From NCBI GenBank assembly GCA_963843805.1, contig CAWJLY010000008.1, forward strand, positions 124,001 through 188,000: 64,000 nt of DNA. The letters are read 5' to 3'. Under the pieces are notes generated by a model that saw nothing but the letters and a program-made list of their open reading frames with translations, ran no database searches and was not told where the DNA came from. How positions within the stretch are numbered: position 1 is the stretch's first letter; the number at the start of each line of letters is the position of its first letter. The stretch is from Ideonella_A sp963843805 (GTDB taxonomy: Bacteria; Pseudomonadota; Gammaproteobacteria; Burkholderiales; Burkholderiaceae_C). Below, piece after piece: positions 50,333 through 58,836 of this stretch. A program made the translations under genes and the position numbers.

Positions 50333-51355
50333 TCAAGCGGCCTCCGCCAGCTCGCGCACCCGCACCTGCCCGCATTGATCATCCATGCTCTTGGCGAGCA
50401 GCTTGACCAGTGCATACACGGTATCGATGTGCGGCGTCGGTGTGTGGGTCAGGCGGCCGAGTTCGACCACGGTGCCGACCAGTGCATCGATTTCAGGCGC
50501 GCGCCCGGCTTCGATATCCTGCAGCATCGAGGTCTTGTGTTTGCCGACCTTCTCGGCGCCGGCGATCCGCTTTTCGAGCGAGATGCGGAATTCGATGCCG
50601 AGCTTGTGCGCAACCGCCTGCGCCTCGCGCATCATCGCCGCCGCCAGCTCGCGGGTCAGCGGAAACTGGCAGATGTCGACCAGCGTCGAATGGCTGAGGC
50701 TGCTGATCGGGTTGAAGGTGACGTTGCCCCACAGCTTGAGCCAGATCTCGGAGCGGATATCGTTGAGCACCGGGGCTTTGAAACCGGCGTTGACGAAACA
50801 GGCCGCAACGCGCCCGGCCCGCTCGGACGACGAGCCGTCGAGTTCACCGATCGGGAAACGATCGCCCTCGATGTGCCGCACGACGCCCGGCGCAACCAGT
50901 TCGGACGCCGGATAAACCACGCAACCCAACACGCGGCTGGCCGGGATCAGGCGGCCGACGATTCCCGCCGGGTCGACGCTTTCGATGCGAGTTCCCTCAA
51001 GGCCGGGCCCGCCGTGCCTGCTGAAGTACCAATACGGTATGCCGTTCTGCATGGTCACCACGACGGTGTCGGGGCCGAACAGTTTCGGCACCTCGCTGGC
51101 GACGGCTTCGAGCTGATGCGCTTTCATCGCGAGAATGACCACGTCCTGAACCCCGGCCTCGTTGTAGTCGTTGGTGGCGCGCACCTGGTCGGCGATCTGT
51201 TCGCTGCCGTCGGCCAAGATCAGTTTCATGCCGTTGGCGCGGATCGCAGCAAGGTTGGCGCCGCGCACGATGAAGGTCACGTCTTCGCCGGCGAGCGCGA
51301 GCCGCACGCCCACATAGCCGCCGATCGCCCCGGCGCCGATGATTGCCACTTTCAT
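50333..51355 (-). CDS. 2-dehydropantoate 2-reductase family protein
   Basis: 340 residues. N-terminal NADP fold MKVAIIGAGAIGGYVGVRLA; ketopantoate-reductase domain with VTMQNGIPYWYF, EIWLKLWGNVTFNPISSLS (carrying the catalytic Lys) and IEAGRAPEIDALVGTVVELG at the end. Longer than E. coli PanE (303) and set in a catabolic cluster with an FAH-family enzyme, so reduction of some other 2-keto acid is as likely as pantothenate synthesis. Confidence 0.85.
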   Translation of the reverse strand: MKVAIIGAGAIGGYVGVRLALAGEDVTFIVRGANLAAIRANGMKLILADGSEQIADQVRATNDYNEAGVQDVVILAMKAHQLEAVASEVPKLFGPDTVVVTMQNGIPYWYFSRHGGPGLEGTRIESVDPAGIVGRLIPASRVLGCVVYPASELVAPGVVRHIEGDRFPIGELDGSSSERAGRVAACFVNAGFKAPVLNDIRSEIWLKLWGNVTFNPISSLSHSTLVDICQFPLTRELAAAMMREAQAVAHKLGIEFRISLEKRIAGAEKVGKHKTSMLQDIEAGRAPEIDALVGTVVELGRLTHTPTPHIDTVYALVKLLAKSMDDQCGQVRVRELAEAA

Positions 51356-51403
51356 GATGAGTCTCCGTCGATAAAAATTTCGTGTGGCATGGCGCGCGGT
51401 GTT

Positions 51404-52180
51404 TCAGCCGAAGCGGTTGCGCAGCGTTCCGATGCCTTCGATCTCGACTTCGACTTCGCTGTCTGGCTTCATCGCACCGACGCCGATCGACGTGCCGCAC
51501 AGGATCACGTCGCCGGGCAGCAAGCTCATGTCGGCCGAGATTGCGCTGACCAGCCGCTGCACTGAAAAGCGCATGTCGCTGATCGGATAGTTCTGCCGCT
51601 CCTTTCCGTTCAGGCGGGTCTTGACGATCAGCGTGCCCGCATCGAGTCCGGTTGCAATGGCCGGCCCGATCGGGCAGAAGTCGTCGAAACCCTTGGCGCG
51701 CACCCACTGCGCGAACGAGGGATCTCGATTCAGGATGTCGGCCTGCGTCACGTCGTTGGCGCAGGTGTAGCCGAACACGTGGTCGAGCGCATCGTCCTCG
51801 CTCACGGCAGTGGCCTTGCGGCCGATGACGATGCCGAGTTCGCCTTCGAAGACGACCTTGCCTTCACAGCGCGGCTTGCGGATCAGCTGGTCCGGGTCGG
51901 CAAACGAGTTCGGCGCCTTCAGCAGATAGAGTGGTTCTTCCGGAACGGCCAGAGCGAGTTTCTCGCCCAGGGCCTTGAAATTGTTCCAGAGGGCGATCAC
52001 CTTGCTCGGCTGACAAGGCATCAAGTATCGAACCGCAGTAATCGGCAAGGTTTTGCCGGTATTTTCGGGATTGGCGAACATGTCGCCGGTATAGATCGAG
52101 ACGGTTTCGCCGTCGAGAATGCCGAAACCCGCCGATCCGGCGTGAGAAAACCTGATCCAACGCTGTACCTGACTGATCAC
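51404..52180 (-). CDS. Fumarylacetoacetate hydrolase-family protein
   Basis: 258 residues from a GTG (VISQVQRWIRF) with GGAGAAATATC in front; an upstream ATG reading is less convincing. FAH fold: metal ligands in KVVFEGELGIVIGRK and GYTCANDVTQAD, then DFCPIGPAIATG and LLPGDVILCGTSIGVGAMK. Family members hydrolyse or decarboxylate oxo-acids (for example 2-hydroxyhepta-2,4-diene-1,7-dioate isomerase, oxaloacetate decarboxylase). Same operon as the PanE-like and LysR genes. Confidence 0.88.
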   Translation of the reverse strand: MISQVQRWIRFSHAGSAGFGILDGETVSIYTGDMFANPENTGKTLPITAVRYLMPCQPSKVIALWNNFKALGEKLALAVPEEPLYLLKAPNSFADPDQLIRKPRCEGKVVFEGELGIVIGRKATAVSEDDALDHVFGYTCANDVTQADILNRDPSFAQWVRAKGFDDFCPIGPAIATGLDAGTLIVKTRLNGKERQNYPISDMRFSVQRLVSAISADMSLLPGDVILCGTSIGVGAMKPDSEVEVEIEGIGTLRNRFG

Positions 52181-52224
52181 GATATTTCTCCGGTTGATAT
52201 TGAACGGCGTTGCACGGCAACTCG

Positions 52225-52491
52225 TCAAGCTGGCACTGGCCGGAACCGGGCGCGTGTCGATTCGATGGCGTCGGCCAGAAACCGCGGGTCGTAGACGCTC
52301 AGCAGATGAGGGCTGTGGCGCTCGACATAGCTGCGAATCCGGCCCGCCGGCTCACCGATGGTCTGCAATTCGGCGTAGATGCTCGAATCCCAGAACCATT
52401 CCAGCCCCAGTTCACAAAATGCAAGGTTGTACGCGTTGCGGTCACGATCGGCTTCAGGGTGTCCGTGGACTTGGCGTGCGCTTTCGAACAT
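52225..52491 (-). CDS. Conserved small hypothetical protein
   Basis: 88 residues from MFESARQVHGHPEAD, with GGAG upstream. Rich in aromatic and charged residues (YNLAFCELGLEWFWDSSIYA, YVERHSPHLLSVYDPRFLAD), no signal or membrane helix; probably a small helical protein. I do not recognise a named domain. First gene of the operon with the FAH-family, PanE-like and LysR genes, 44 bp before the FAH start, so it may be an accessory subunit. Confidence 0.7.
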   Translation of the reverse strand: MFESARQVHGHPEADRDRNAYNLAFCELGLEWFWDSSIYAELQTIGEPAGRIRSYVERHSPHLLSVYDPRFLADAIESTRARFRPVPA

Positions 52492-52544
52492 GGTTTGCTC
52501 CGGTTGGTTTCGACGATGAAGTCGATTCTTCCGCAGCAGCACCA

Positions 52545-52591
52545 TAATTAACAGTTAAAGTATTTTCAAATAATCATCAGCTATCAGTTAT
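52545..52591. promoter_or_regulatory. AT-rich promoter region with TTAACAGTTAA palindrome
   Basis: A sharp AT-rich island in otherwise high-GC DNA, 54 bp in front of the small-protein gene. It has the perfect dyad TTAACAGTTAA (52548-52558) and an imperfect one (ATAATCATCAGCTATCAGTT and one further T, 52570-52591). On the minus strand TTGAAA is a candidate -35 box. Location and shape (T-N-A type half sites) fit a LysR-type operator, and the operon encodes a LysR regulator. Confidence 0.45.
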
Positions 52592-52658
52592 GGTTCCAAC
52601 TTGCGGTGCCGGTCGGCCAGACGCCTCAGCGAGTCAGCACGGTCGCAGTCTGCGGTGA

Positions 52659-53906
52659 TCAGATAACCCGTTCGGCACGCAGCTCTGCAATCTGCGCATG
52701 GCTGTAGCCGAGCTGCTCGAGCACCTCTTCGGTGTGTTCGCCCAACAGCGGCGATCGGGTCACCTTGGTCGGGCTGTCGGACATCTTGATCGGATTGCCC
52801 ACCGTCAGGTATTTGCCGCGCACCGGGTGATCGACTTCGACGATGGTGCCGCTTGCGCGCAGCGCCTCGTCCTCGGCGATCTCCTTCATCGACAGGATCG
52901 GCCCGCATGGAATGTCGTATTCGTTCAGGATATCCATCGCCTCGATCTTGTCCTTCGTCATCGTCCACTGCTCGATCCGCCGGAAGATCGGCTTCAGGTG
53001 CAGCAGTCGCGCGCCCGGGGTCGCAAACGCCTCGTCGGTGATCCAGCCTTCCTCGCCGATCACCTTGCACACCGCCGGCCAGACCGCCGCCTGCGTGATG
53101 AAGTAGATGTAGGCATTCGGATCGGTTTCCCAGCCCTTGCACTTCAGGATCGAGCCTGGCTGGCCCCCGCCCGAGGCATTGCCGGCGCGCGGCACGGCAT
53201 TGCCGAACTTGCCGTCCGGGTATTGCGGATACTCATGCATGGTGCCGGTGCGCTCGAGCCGCTGCTGGTCGCGCAGCTTGACGCGGCACAGGTTCAGCAC
53301 CGCGTCCTGCATCGGCGCGAGCACCTTCTGGCCACGCCCGGATGACTGGCGTTGCAGCAGCGCGGCCAGGATGCCGAGCGCCAGATGCAGACCGGTACCG
53401 CTGTCGCCGATCTGCGCACCGGTGACCATCGGCGGACCATCGTCGAAACCGGTTGTCGATGCCGACCCACCCGCACATTGCGCGACGTTTTCGTAGACCT
53501 TGCAATCTTCGTATTTGCCGGGCCCGAAGCCCTTCACCGATGCGACGACCATGCGCGGATTCAGCTCGTGGATGCGCTCCCAGCTGAAACCCATTCGATC
53601 GAGCGCGCCCGGCGCGAAATTCTCGACCAGCACGTCGCATTGCTTGATCAGCGTCTCCAGCACCTGCTTGCCCTTCGGCTTCTTGGTGTCGATCGTCACC
53701 GAACGCTTGTTGTGGTTGAGCATCGTGAAATACAGGCTGTCGGCATCGGGGATATCGCGCAGCTGCCCGCGTGTTGCATCGCCCTCGCCTGCCCGCTCGA
53801 CCTTGATCACGTCGGCACCGAACCATGCCAGCAGCTGGGTACAGGTCGGGCCCGATTGAACGTGGGTGAAATCGAGGATCCGGTAGCCTTCCAGTGCCTT
53901 GCTCAT
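52659..53906 (-). CDS. Formyl-CoA transferase paralogue, class III CoA-transferase
   Basis: 415 residues. Same family as the copy just upstream: FTHVQSGPTCTQLLAWFGAD, DIPDADSLYFTMLNHNKRS, catalytic Asp in GDSGTGLHLALGIL, QDAVLNLCRVKLRDQQRL and KCKGWETDPNAYIYF. It departs from the other copy at the glycine loop (NASGGGQPGS instead of NAGGGGQPGW) and in the loop TMHEYPQYP. At the position of Trp48 in Oxalobacter Frc it has Gln (TRGQLRD), as in E. coli YfdW. It has its own promoter space after a double-hairpin terminator. Either a second formyl-CoA:oxalate transferase or one for another acid. Confidence 0.85.
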   Translation of the reverse strand: MSKALEGYRILDFTHVQSGPTCTQLLAWFGADVIKVERAGEGDATRGQLRDIPDADSLYFTMLNHNKRSVTIDTKKPKGKQVLETLIKQCDVLVENFAPGALDRMGFSWERIHELNPRMVVASVKGFGPGKYEDCKVYENVAQCAGGSASTTGFDDGPPMVTGAQIGDSGTGLHLALGILAALLQRQSSGRGQKVLAPMQDAVLNLCRVKLRDQQRLERTGTMHEYPQYPDGKFGNAVPRAGNASGGGQPGSILKCKGWETDPNAYIYFITQAAVWPAVCKVIGEEGWITDEAFATPGARLLHLKPIFRRIEQWTMTKDKIEAMDILNEYDIPCGPILSMKEIAEDEALRASGTIVEVDHPVRGKYLTVGNPIKMSDSPTKVTRSPLLGEHTEEVLEQLGYSHAQIAELRAERVI

Positions 53907-54044
53907 TGCTCTCTCCAGGGGTCTCAGATACTCGAACTATGCGTTATCGGCCGCGCACCCCCGACTCGGGCCAACCGGTCAGCCGGACACCGCTGGTGCG
54001 CCGCTCGGCCGATCCTGCGCGCGATCGAACGCCGATCGGAAACG

Positions 54045-54089
54045 AAAACGGCGCCTCGCGGGCGCCGGTTCCAGGACACCGAAGTGTCC
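54045..54089 (-). terminator. Double-hairpin rho-independent terminator after frc
   Basis: Read on the minus strand, GGACACUUCGGUGUCC forms a 6-bp stem with a UUCG tetraloop. It is followed by CGGCGCC-CGCGA-GGCGCCG, a perfect 7-bp GC stem, then UUUU. Located 15-59 bases after the stop of the formyl-CoA transferase, it should end the oxc-frc transcript. Confidence 0.85.
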
Positions 54090-54103
54090 AGGCAATCAGA
54101 CCG

Positions 54104-55375
54104 TCATACGGCCTTGGCCTCGTGCATTTCCTTGATCTGCGAGTCGGAATAACCGAGTTCCTTCAGCACTTCGTCGGTGTGCTCGCCGAGCAGCGGCGAC
54201 GCGGTCACTTCGGGCTTCAGGTCCGAGAACTTGATCGGGCTGCCGACGGTCCAGTAGCTGCCGCGCACCTTGTGCGGCACTTCGACGATCGAACCGCTGG
54301 CGCGCAGCGACTCGTCGTGCAGCAGTTCCTTCATCGACAGCACCGGCGAGCACGGAATATCGAACTTGCGCAGCACGTCGACCGCCTCGAACTTGGTCTT
54401 GTCCTTCAGCCAGTCTTCGATGGTGGCGAAGATATCGGTGATGTGCGGTTGGCGCGCCTTGGCCGTCGTGTAGGCCGGGTCTTCCTTCCACTCCGGCTTG
54501 CCGATGGCATCACAGATCGGCGCCCATGCGTGGCCTTGCACCGTGAAATAGATGTACGCGTTCGGGTCGGTTTCCCAGCCCTTGCACTTCAGGATCCAGC
54601 CCGGCTGGCCGCCACCGCCGGCGTTGCCGCCGCGTGGCACCACGCCACCCTTGAAGGCGTCCATCTCGTGCGGATACTGCGGGTACTCTTCCAGATAGCC
54701 GAGGTTGTCCAGGCGCAGCTGGTCGCGCATCTTGACGCGGCACAGGTTCAGCACGGCGTCTTGCATCGAGCAGGCCACCTTCTGGCCCTTGCCGGTTTTG
54801 CCGCGGCCGATGATGGCCGTCAAGATGCCGATTGCCAGGTGCATGCCGGTATTGCTGTCGCCCAGCGCGGCGGCAGAAATGGTCGGGGCCGAATTCTCGC
54901 CCTTCCACCAGCCGGTTGTCGACGCAGCGCCGCCAGCGCACTGGGCCACGTTTTCGTAGACCTTCAGGTCCTCGTAGTGGTGGCCGTCAGAGAAGCCCTT
55001 CACCGATGCGAGGATCATCCCCGGGTTCAGTTCCTGGATGCGCTCCCAGGTAAAGCCCATGCGATCAAGCGCACCAGGACCGAAGTTCTCGACCATCACG
55101 TCGGATTCGCGGATCATCTTCTCCAGCACCATCTTGCCCTCGGGCTTCTTGGTGTCCAGCGTCAACGAACGCTTGTTGCTGTTGAGCATGGTGAAATACA
55201 GGGCATCTGCATCCGGGATGTCACGCAGCTGGCTACGCGTCACGTCACCGGAACCGGGGCGCTCGACCTTGATGACGTCGGCGCCGAACCAGGCCAGCAT
55301 CTGCGTACAGGCGGGGCCGGCTTGCACGTGTGTGAAGTCGATGATCTTGATGCCTTCGAGTGGTTTGGTGCTCAT
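54104..55375 (-). CDS. frc: Formyl-CoA transferase
   Basis: 423 residues. Transfers CoA from formyl-CoA to oxalate, giving oxalyl-CoA for the decarboxylase encoded immediately upstream. Family III CoA-transferase: FTHVQAGPACTQMLAWFGAD near the start, catalytic Asp in LGDSNTGMHLAIG, glycine loop GGNAGGGGQPGWILKCKGWE, tail PLLGEHTDEVLKELGYSDSQ. Very close to E. coli YfdW, including Gln instead of Trp48 (TRSQLRD). The start is 28 bp after the oxc stop, so the two form an operon closed by the terminator at 54045-54089. Confidence 0.93.
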   Translation of the reverse strand: MSTKPLEGIKIIDFTHVQAGPACTQMLAWFGADVIKVERPGSGDVTRSQLRDIPDADALYFTMLNSNKRSLTLDTKKPEGKMVLEKMIRESDVMVENFGPGALDRMGFTWERIQELNPGMILASVKGFSDGHHYEDLKVYENVAQCAGGAASTTGWWKGENSAPTISAAALGDSNTGMHLAIGILTAIIGRGKTGKGQKVACSMQDAVLNLCRVKMRDQLRLDNLGYLEEYPQYPHEMDAFKGGVVPRGGNAGGGGQPGWILKCKGWETDPNAYIYFTVQGHAWAPICDAIGKPEWKEDPAYTTAKARQPHITDIFATIEDWLKDKTKFEAVDVLRKFDIPCSPVLSMKELLHDESLRASGSIVEVPHKVRGSYWTVGSPIKFSDLKPEVTASPLLGEHTDEVLKELGYSDSQIKEMHEAKAV

Positions 55376-55403
55376 GTGAGTACTCCTGTTACTGGTTTGA
55401 AAT

Positions 55404-57122
55404 TCACTTCTTCTTTGCCGCGCTGGTCGGGTTCAGACTGGTGATGCGACCGCTCTCGGTGCCGGCGGTTTCATCGATGATGGCGTTGATCAGGGTCGGT
55501 CTGCCGCTGGCCAGCGCTTCGTTCAGCGCCTTGGTCAGCTGCTCCGGATTGTCGGCCCTGACGCCGACACCGCCAAACGCCTCCATCATCAGCTCATAAC
55601 GTGCATTCTTGACGAAGACCGTCGGCGCCACGTCGGTACCGCCGGCGGTATTGACGTCGGTGCCGCGATAGATTCCATTGTTATTGAAGACGACGACACA
55701 GACCGGCAGGTTGTAGCGGCAGATCGTTTCGACTTCCATGCCGCTGAAGCCGAACGCGCTGTCGCCCTCGATCGCGATCACCGGCTTGCCGGTCACCACG
55801 GCCGCGGCGACCGAGAAGCCCATGCCGATTCCCATGATGCCCCAGGTGCCGACATCGAGCCGCTTGCGCGGCTCGTACATGTCGACGATGCTGCGCGCGA
55901 AGTCGAGCGTATTGGCACCTTCGTTGACGACGATGGCATCCGGGCGCGCCTTGACGATCTGCCGGATCGCGCCGAGCGCGCTCTGGAAGCTCATCGGCGA
56001 TGGATTGAGCGCCAGCGTGGCGGCCATCTTCGACTGGTTCTTGTCGCGCCGCTCGGCAATGCCGCCGGTCCAGTCGCCGGGCGCCTTGGCCCAGTTCGAA
56101 CCCATCCCGGCAAGCAGTGCGCTGACGCATGAACCGATGTCACCGATCAGCGGCGCTGCGATCGCGACATTGCTGTCGGCCTCGGTCGGCGAGATGTCGA
56201 TCTGGATGAACTGGCGCGAAGCGGCATTGACGCCGCCCCAGGTCTTGCCCTTGCCGTGCGACAGCAGCCAGTTCAGGCGCGCACCGACCAATACCACCAC
56301 GTCGGCTTCGGCCAGCACATAAGAGCGCGCAGCCGAGGCGGATTGCGGGTGGGTATCCGGCAGCAGACCCTTGGCCATCGACATCGGCAGGTAGGGGATG
56401 CCCGATTGCTCGACAAAGGCGCGGATATCGGCGTCAGCCTGCGCATACGCCGCACCTTTGCCGAGGATGATCAACGGACGCTTGGCCGTCTTCAGCAAGT
56501 CCAGCGCACGCTTGACCGACTCTGGCGCCGGCAATTGACGCGGCGCCGCATCGACCACCTTGATCAGCGACTTCTTGCCGGCCTCGGCATCCATCGTCTG
56601 CGAAAAAAGTTTGGCCGGCAGGTCGAGATAGACCCCACCCGGGCGCCCCGACAGCGCCGAACGGATGGCGCGCGCGATGCCGACACCGATATCGGCGGCG
56701 TGCAACACGCGAAACGCGGCCTTGCACAACGGCTTGGCGATTGCCAACTGGTCCATTTCTTCATAATCACCTTGCTGCAGGTCGACGATCTCGCGCTCGC
56801 TGGAGCCGCTGATCAGAATCATCGGGAAGCAGTTGGTGGTGGCGTTGGTCAGCGCGGTCAGCCCGTTCAGAAAGCCTGGCGCCGAGACCGTCAGGCAGAT
56901 GCCTGGCAGCTGGGTCAGAAAACCGGCGCCGGCAGCGGCATTGCCGGCATGTTGTTCGTGCCTGAACGAGATCACCCGCATGCCTTCGGCCTGGGCCTTG
57001 CGGGTCAGGTCGGTGATCGGGATACCGGGAACCGTGAAGATCGTATCGATGCCGTTCAGCTTCAGGCTGTCGATGACCAGATGGAAGCCGTCGGTCTGCT
57101 CGGATTGCGTGTTGTCGTCCAT
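55404..57122 (-). CDS. oxc: Oxalyl-CoA decarboxylase
   Basis: 572 residues; TPP- and Mg-dependent decarboxylation of oxalyl-CoA to formyl-CoA. Start at MDDNTQSEQTDGFHLVID. All catalytic residues known from the Oxalobacter enzyme are in place: Glu in FRHEQHAGNAAAG, Tyr-Glu in QQGDYEEMDQ, Tyr in NNNGIYRGTD, Ser and Arg in ESGRITSLNP. The TPP motif runs from GDSAFGFSGMEVE to VVFNNNGIY. First gene of the oxc-frc operon, divergent from the Crp/Fnr-type regulator whose palindromic site lies about 180 bp upstream. Confidence 0.95.
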   Translation of the reverse strand: MDDNTQSEQTDGFHLVIDSLKLNGIDTIFTVPGIPITDLTRKAQAEGMRVISFRHEQHAGNAAAGAGFLTQLPGICLTVSAPGFLNGLTALTNATTNCFPMILISGSSEREIVDLQQGDYEEMDQLAIAKPLCKAAFRVLHAADIGVGIARAIRSALSGRPGGVYLDLPAKLFSQTMDAEAGKKSLIKVVDAAPRQLPAPESVKRALDLLKTAKRPLIILGKGAAYAQADADIRAFVEQSGIPYLPMSMAKGLLPDTHPQSASAARSYVLAEADVVVLVGARLNWLLSHGKGKTWGGVNAASRQFIQIDISPTEADSNVAIAAPLIGDIGSCVSALLAGMGSNWAKAPGDWTGGIAERRDKNQSKMAATLALNPSPMSFQSALGAIRQIVKARPDAIVVNEGANTLDFARSIVDMYEPRKRLDVGTWGIMGIGMGFSVAAAVVTGKPVIAIEGDSAFGFSGMEVETICRYNLPVCVVVFNNNGIYRGTDVNTAGGTDVAPTVFVKNARYELMMEAFGGVGVRADNPEQLTKALNEALASGRPTLINAIIDETAGTESGRITSLNPTSAAKKK

Positions 57123-57303
57123 TGTTGAGATCTCTCGCGAGTTGTCGTCGGAAAATGCCGAGCCATGGGGCGGGAGACCGCCACGGCGCCTGGTCTCGCT
57201 CACGGCGGAGCCGCTGGAAGCGTTCCGACCCGGGTGCCTGCTGCTGCTTGCGTCAATCGTTCAGCGCGTGACGGGACTATGATTTGCGCTTCGCCAAAGG
57301 CCG

Positions 57304-57317
57304 TTGACCGCGGTCAA
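57304..57317. promoter_or_regulatory. Palindrome TTGACCGCGGTCAA, candidate Crp/Fnr-type operator
   Basis: Perfect 7+7 dyad in the region between oxc and the regulator gene, 16 bp in front of the regulator ATG, so binding would also block or tune the regulator itself. Two close copies lie at 63133-63146 and 63269-63282. The TTGA half-sites are those bound by FNR-like recognition helices. Confidence 0.6.
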
Positions 57318-57333
57318 CTTTCAAAAAACGAGG

Positions 57334-57969
57334 ATGCGGGAATACACCAAGGAACTGAGCATCACCCCGCTGCGGGATCATCCTGAAACGAACATCATCC
57401 GTGTCCAGCTCAGGAAACACCCGATGCTGCAGGGCATGTTCGACGCTGACCTGCCCTTGCTCGAAAACGAGTTCGAGGTGGTCGATGCTGCCAAGGGCGA
57501 TTCACTGCTCGACCAGGGCGTTCGTGAAATGGAGCAGTATTTCATCCTGGAGGGCGTGCTCAAGCGGGTTGTCAGCAACCCCGAGGGCAAGGAAATGATT
57601 CTGCGTTTTGCCGCCGAAGGCGAAATGGAGACCAGCTATGCCGCGTGGCGGCAGAAAACCCCGACGCCATACAGCATCGTCTGCGTCACCAAGGCCCGGG
57701 TCGCCAAGGTGCCGATGCCGTTCTGGGTCGATTTCATCGACCGCCATCCGAAATTCAAGAAGAGTTTCGAGTTCGAAGTGATGCAGCTGATGAGCGAGGT
57801 GATGGCCCACACCATCACCCTGCATCTGCTCGATGCGCCAGGGCGGGTGCACCGCTTCGAACGCAAGCATGCCGACCTGATTGATCGGGTGCCGCAAAAA
57901 CAACTCGCTGCCTATCTGAATCTATCGGCCGAAACCCTGTCGCGCTTGCGCAAGAGCGGCAAGATCTGA
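57334..57969 (+). CDS. Crp/Fnr-family transcriptional regulator
   Basis: 211 residues from the ATG at MREYTKELSITP; a TTG 30 bp upstream would place the palindrome inside the gene and is less likely. N-terminal cyclic-nucleotide-binding-like barrel (GDSLLDQGVREMEQYFILEG, EGKEMILRFAAEGEMETSYA), dimer helix, and a C-terminal helix-turn-helix VPQKQLAAYLNLSAETLSRL. The recognition helix AETLSRLRK keeps the Glu/Ser/Arg set of FNR that reads TTGA. Only one Cys is seen, so it cannot hold an FNR-type iron-sulphur cluster; the signal is unknown. Divergent from oxc. Confidence 0.88.
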   Translation: MREYTKELSITPLRDHPETNIIRVQLRKHPMLQGMFDADLPLLENEFEVVDAAKGDSLLDQGVREMEQYFILEGVLKRVVSNPEGKEMILRFAAEGEMETSYAAWRQKTPTPYSIVCVTKARVAKVPMPFWVDFIDRHPKFKKSFEFEVMQLMSEVMAHTITLHLLDAPGRVHRFERKHADLIDRVPQKQLAAYLNLSAETLSRLRKSGKI

Positions 57970-57991
57970 GCCGGCGCGGCCGGGTCATTTA

Positions 57992-58726
57992 TCAGGCGTG
58001 CTGGGTTTCGCGCTCCGGCTTGTTGCGCAACATCCATTTGCCGAGCGCCAGCACCAACAGGGCCCCCGCCACGCCAGCGCCGTATTTGACGCCGTCGGTG
58101 ACGATCAGCTTGGGCATGGCGGAGATGATCTGCGGATCGACGATGGCCGGATCGGTAACCGCCATCGTCCCTGCGATCCAGCCGAGCAACATGCCACCGG
58201 CGGTAATGATGATCGGAAAGCGATCCATCAACTTGATCACCAGCTGGCTGCCCCAGACGATGATCGGGATGCTGACCAGCAGGCCGAAGATCACCAACGG
58301 CATCTTGTGGTCGCCACCAACACTTTCAGCCGCACCGGCGATCGCGATCACGTTGTCCAGGCTCATCACCAGGTCGGCCACGATCACCGTCTTCACCGCC
58401 GACCACAGGCGGTCACTGCCCTGGATGTTGCCGTGGCCGTCTTCGTCCTCGGGCGCCAGCAGCTTGATGCCGATCCAGACCAGCAGGATGGCGCCGACGA
58501 TCTTCAGGAACGGAACCGCCAGCAGCGTCAACGCAAAGAAGATCAGCACCACGCGCAGCACGATCGCGCCAGCGGTTCCCCACAGGATGCCTTGTGTACG
58601 CTGTCTGGGCGGCAGCTTGCGGCAGGCCAGTGCGATGACCACCGCATTGTCGCCGCCGAGCAGGATGTCGATCATGATGATCTGGCCGACAGCGATCCAG
58701 AACTCCGCAGTCATGAACTGTTCCAT
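57992..58726 (-). CDS. TerC-family integral membrane protein
   Basis: 244 residues, about 7 membrane helices. Family signature pairs: IMIDILLGGDNAVVIALACR near the start and VIVADLVMSLDNVIAIAGAA in the middle, with conserved Asp-Asn residues thought to bind metal. TerC/Alx-type proteins export Mn2+ or take part in tellurite resistance and metalation of secreted proteins. Convergent with the Crp/Fnr-type gene, 22 bp apart. No yybP-ykoY riboswitch is seen upstream; a terminator of the preceding gene fills the space. Confidence 0.9.
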   Translation of the reverse strand: MEQFMTAEFWIAVGQIIMIDILLGGDNAVVIALACRKLPPRQRTQGILWGTAGAIVLRVVLIFFALTLLAVPFLKIVGAILLVWIGIKLLAPEDEDGHGNIQGSDRLWSAVKTVIVADLVMSLDNVIAIAGAAESVGGDHKMPLVIFGLLVSIPIIVWGSQLVIKLMDRFPIIITAGGMLLGWIAGTMAVTDPAIVDPQIISAMPKLIVTDGVKYGAGVAGALLVLALGKWMLRNKPERETQHA

Positions 58727-58768
58727 CGTGGCAAGCTCCTGTCAGGATGTCGACTCGATCGACGGCAA

Positions 58769-58805
58769 TATAAAGCAAGCCCGCCCGGCGTGGTGCCGAG
58801 CGGGC
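58769..58805 (-). terminator. Rho-independent terminator before terC
   Basis: Minus-strand RNA: GCCCGCUCGGC, loop ACCAC, GCCGGGCGGGC, an 11-bp stem with one G-U pair, followed by UUGCUUUAUAUU. It lies 32 bases after the stop of the kinase-BON gene and should end the tct operon. Confidence 0.8.
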
Positions 58806-58836
58806 CCGTATCCGGCCTGTCGGCGCAGACTGAAAC

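Noticed and set aside
57304..57333. TTG start for the Crp/Fnr-type regulator
   Set aside because: It would use the palindrome as coding sequence; the ATG at 57334 leaves the full domain intact.
58727..58836. yybP-ykoY riboswitch in front of the TerC gene
   Set aside because: The stretch is occupied by the terminator of the upstream gene; no matching two-stem aptamer core recognised.
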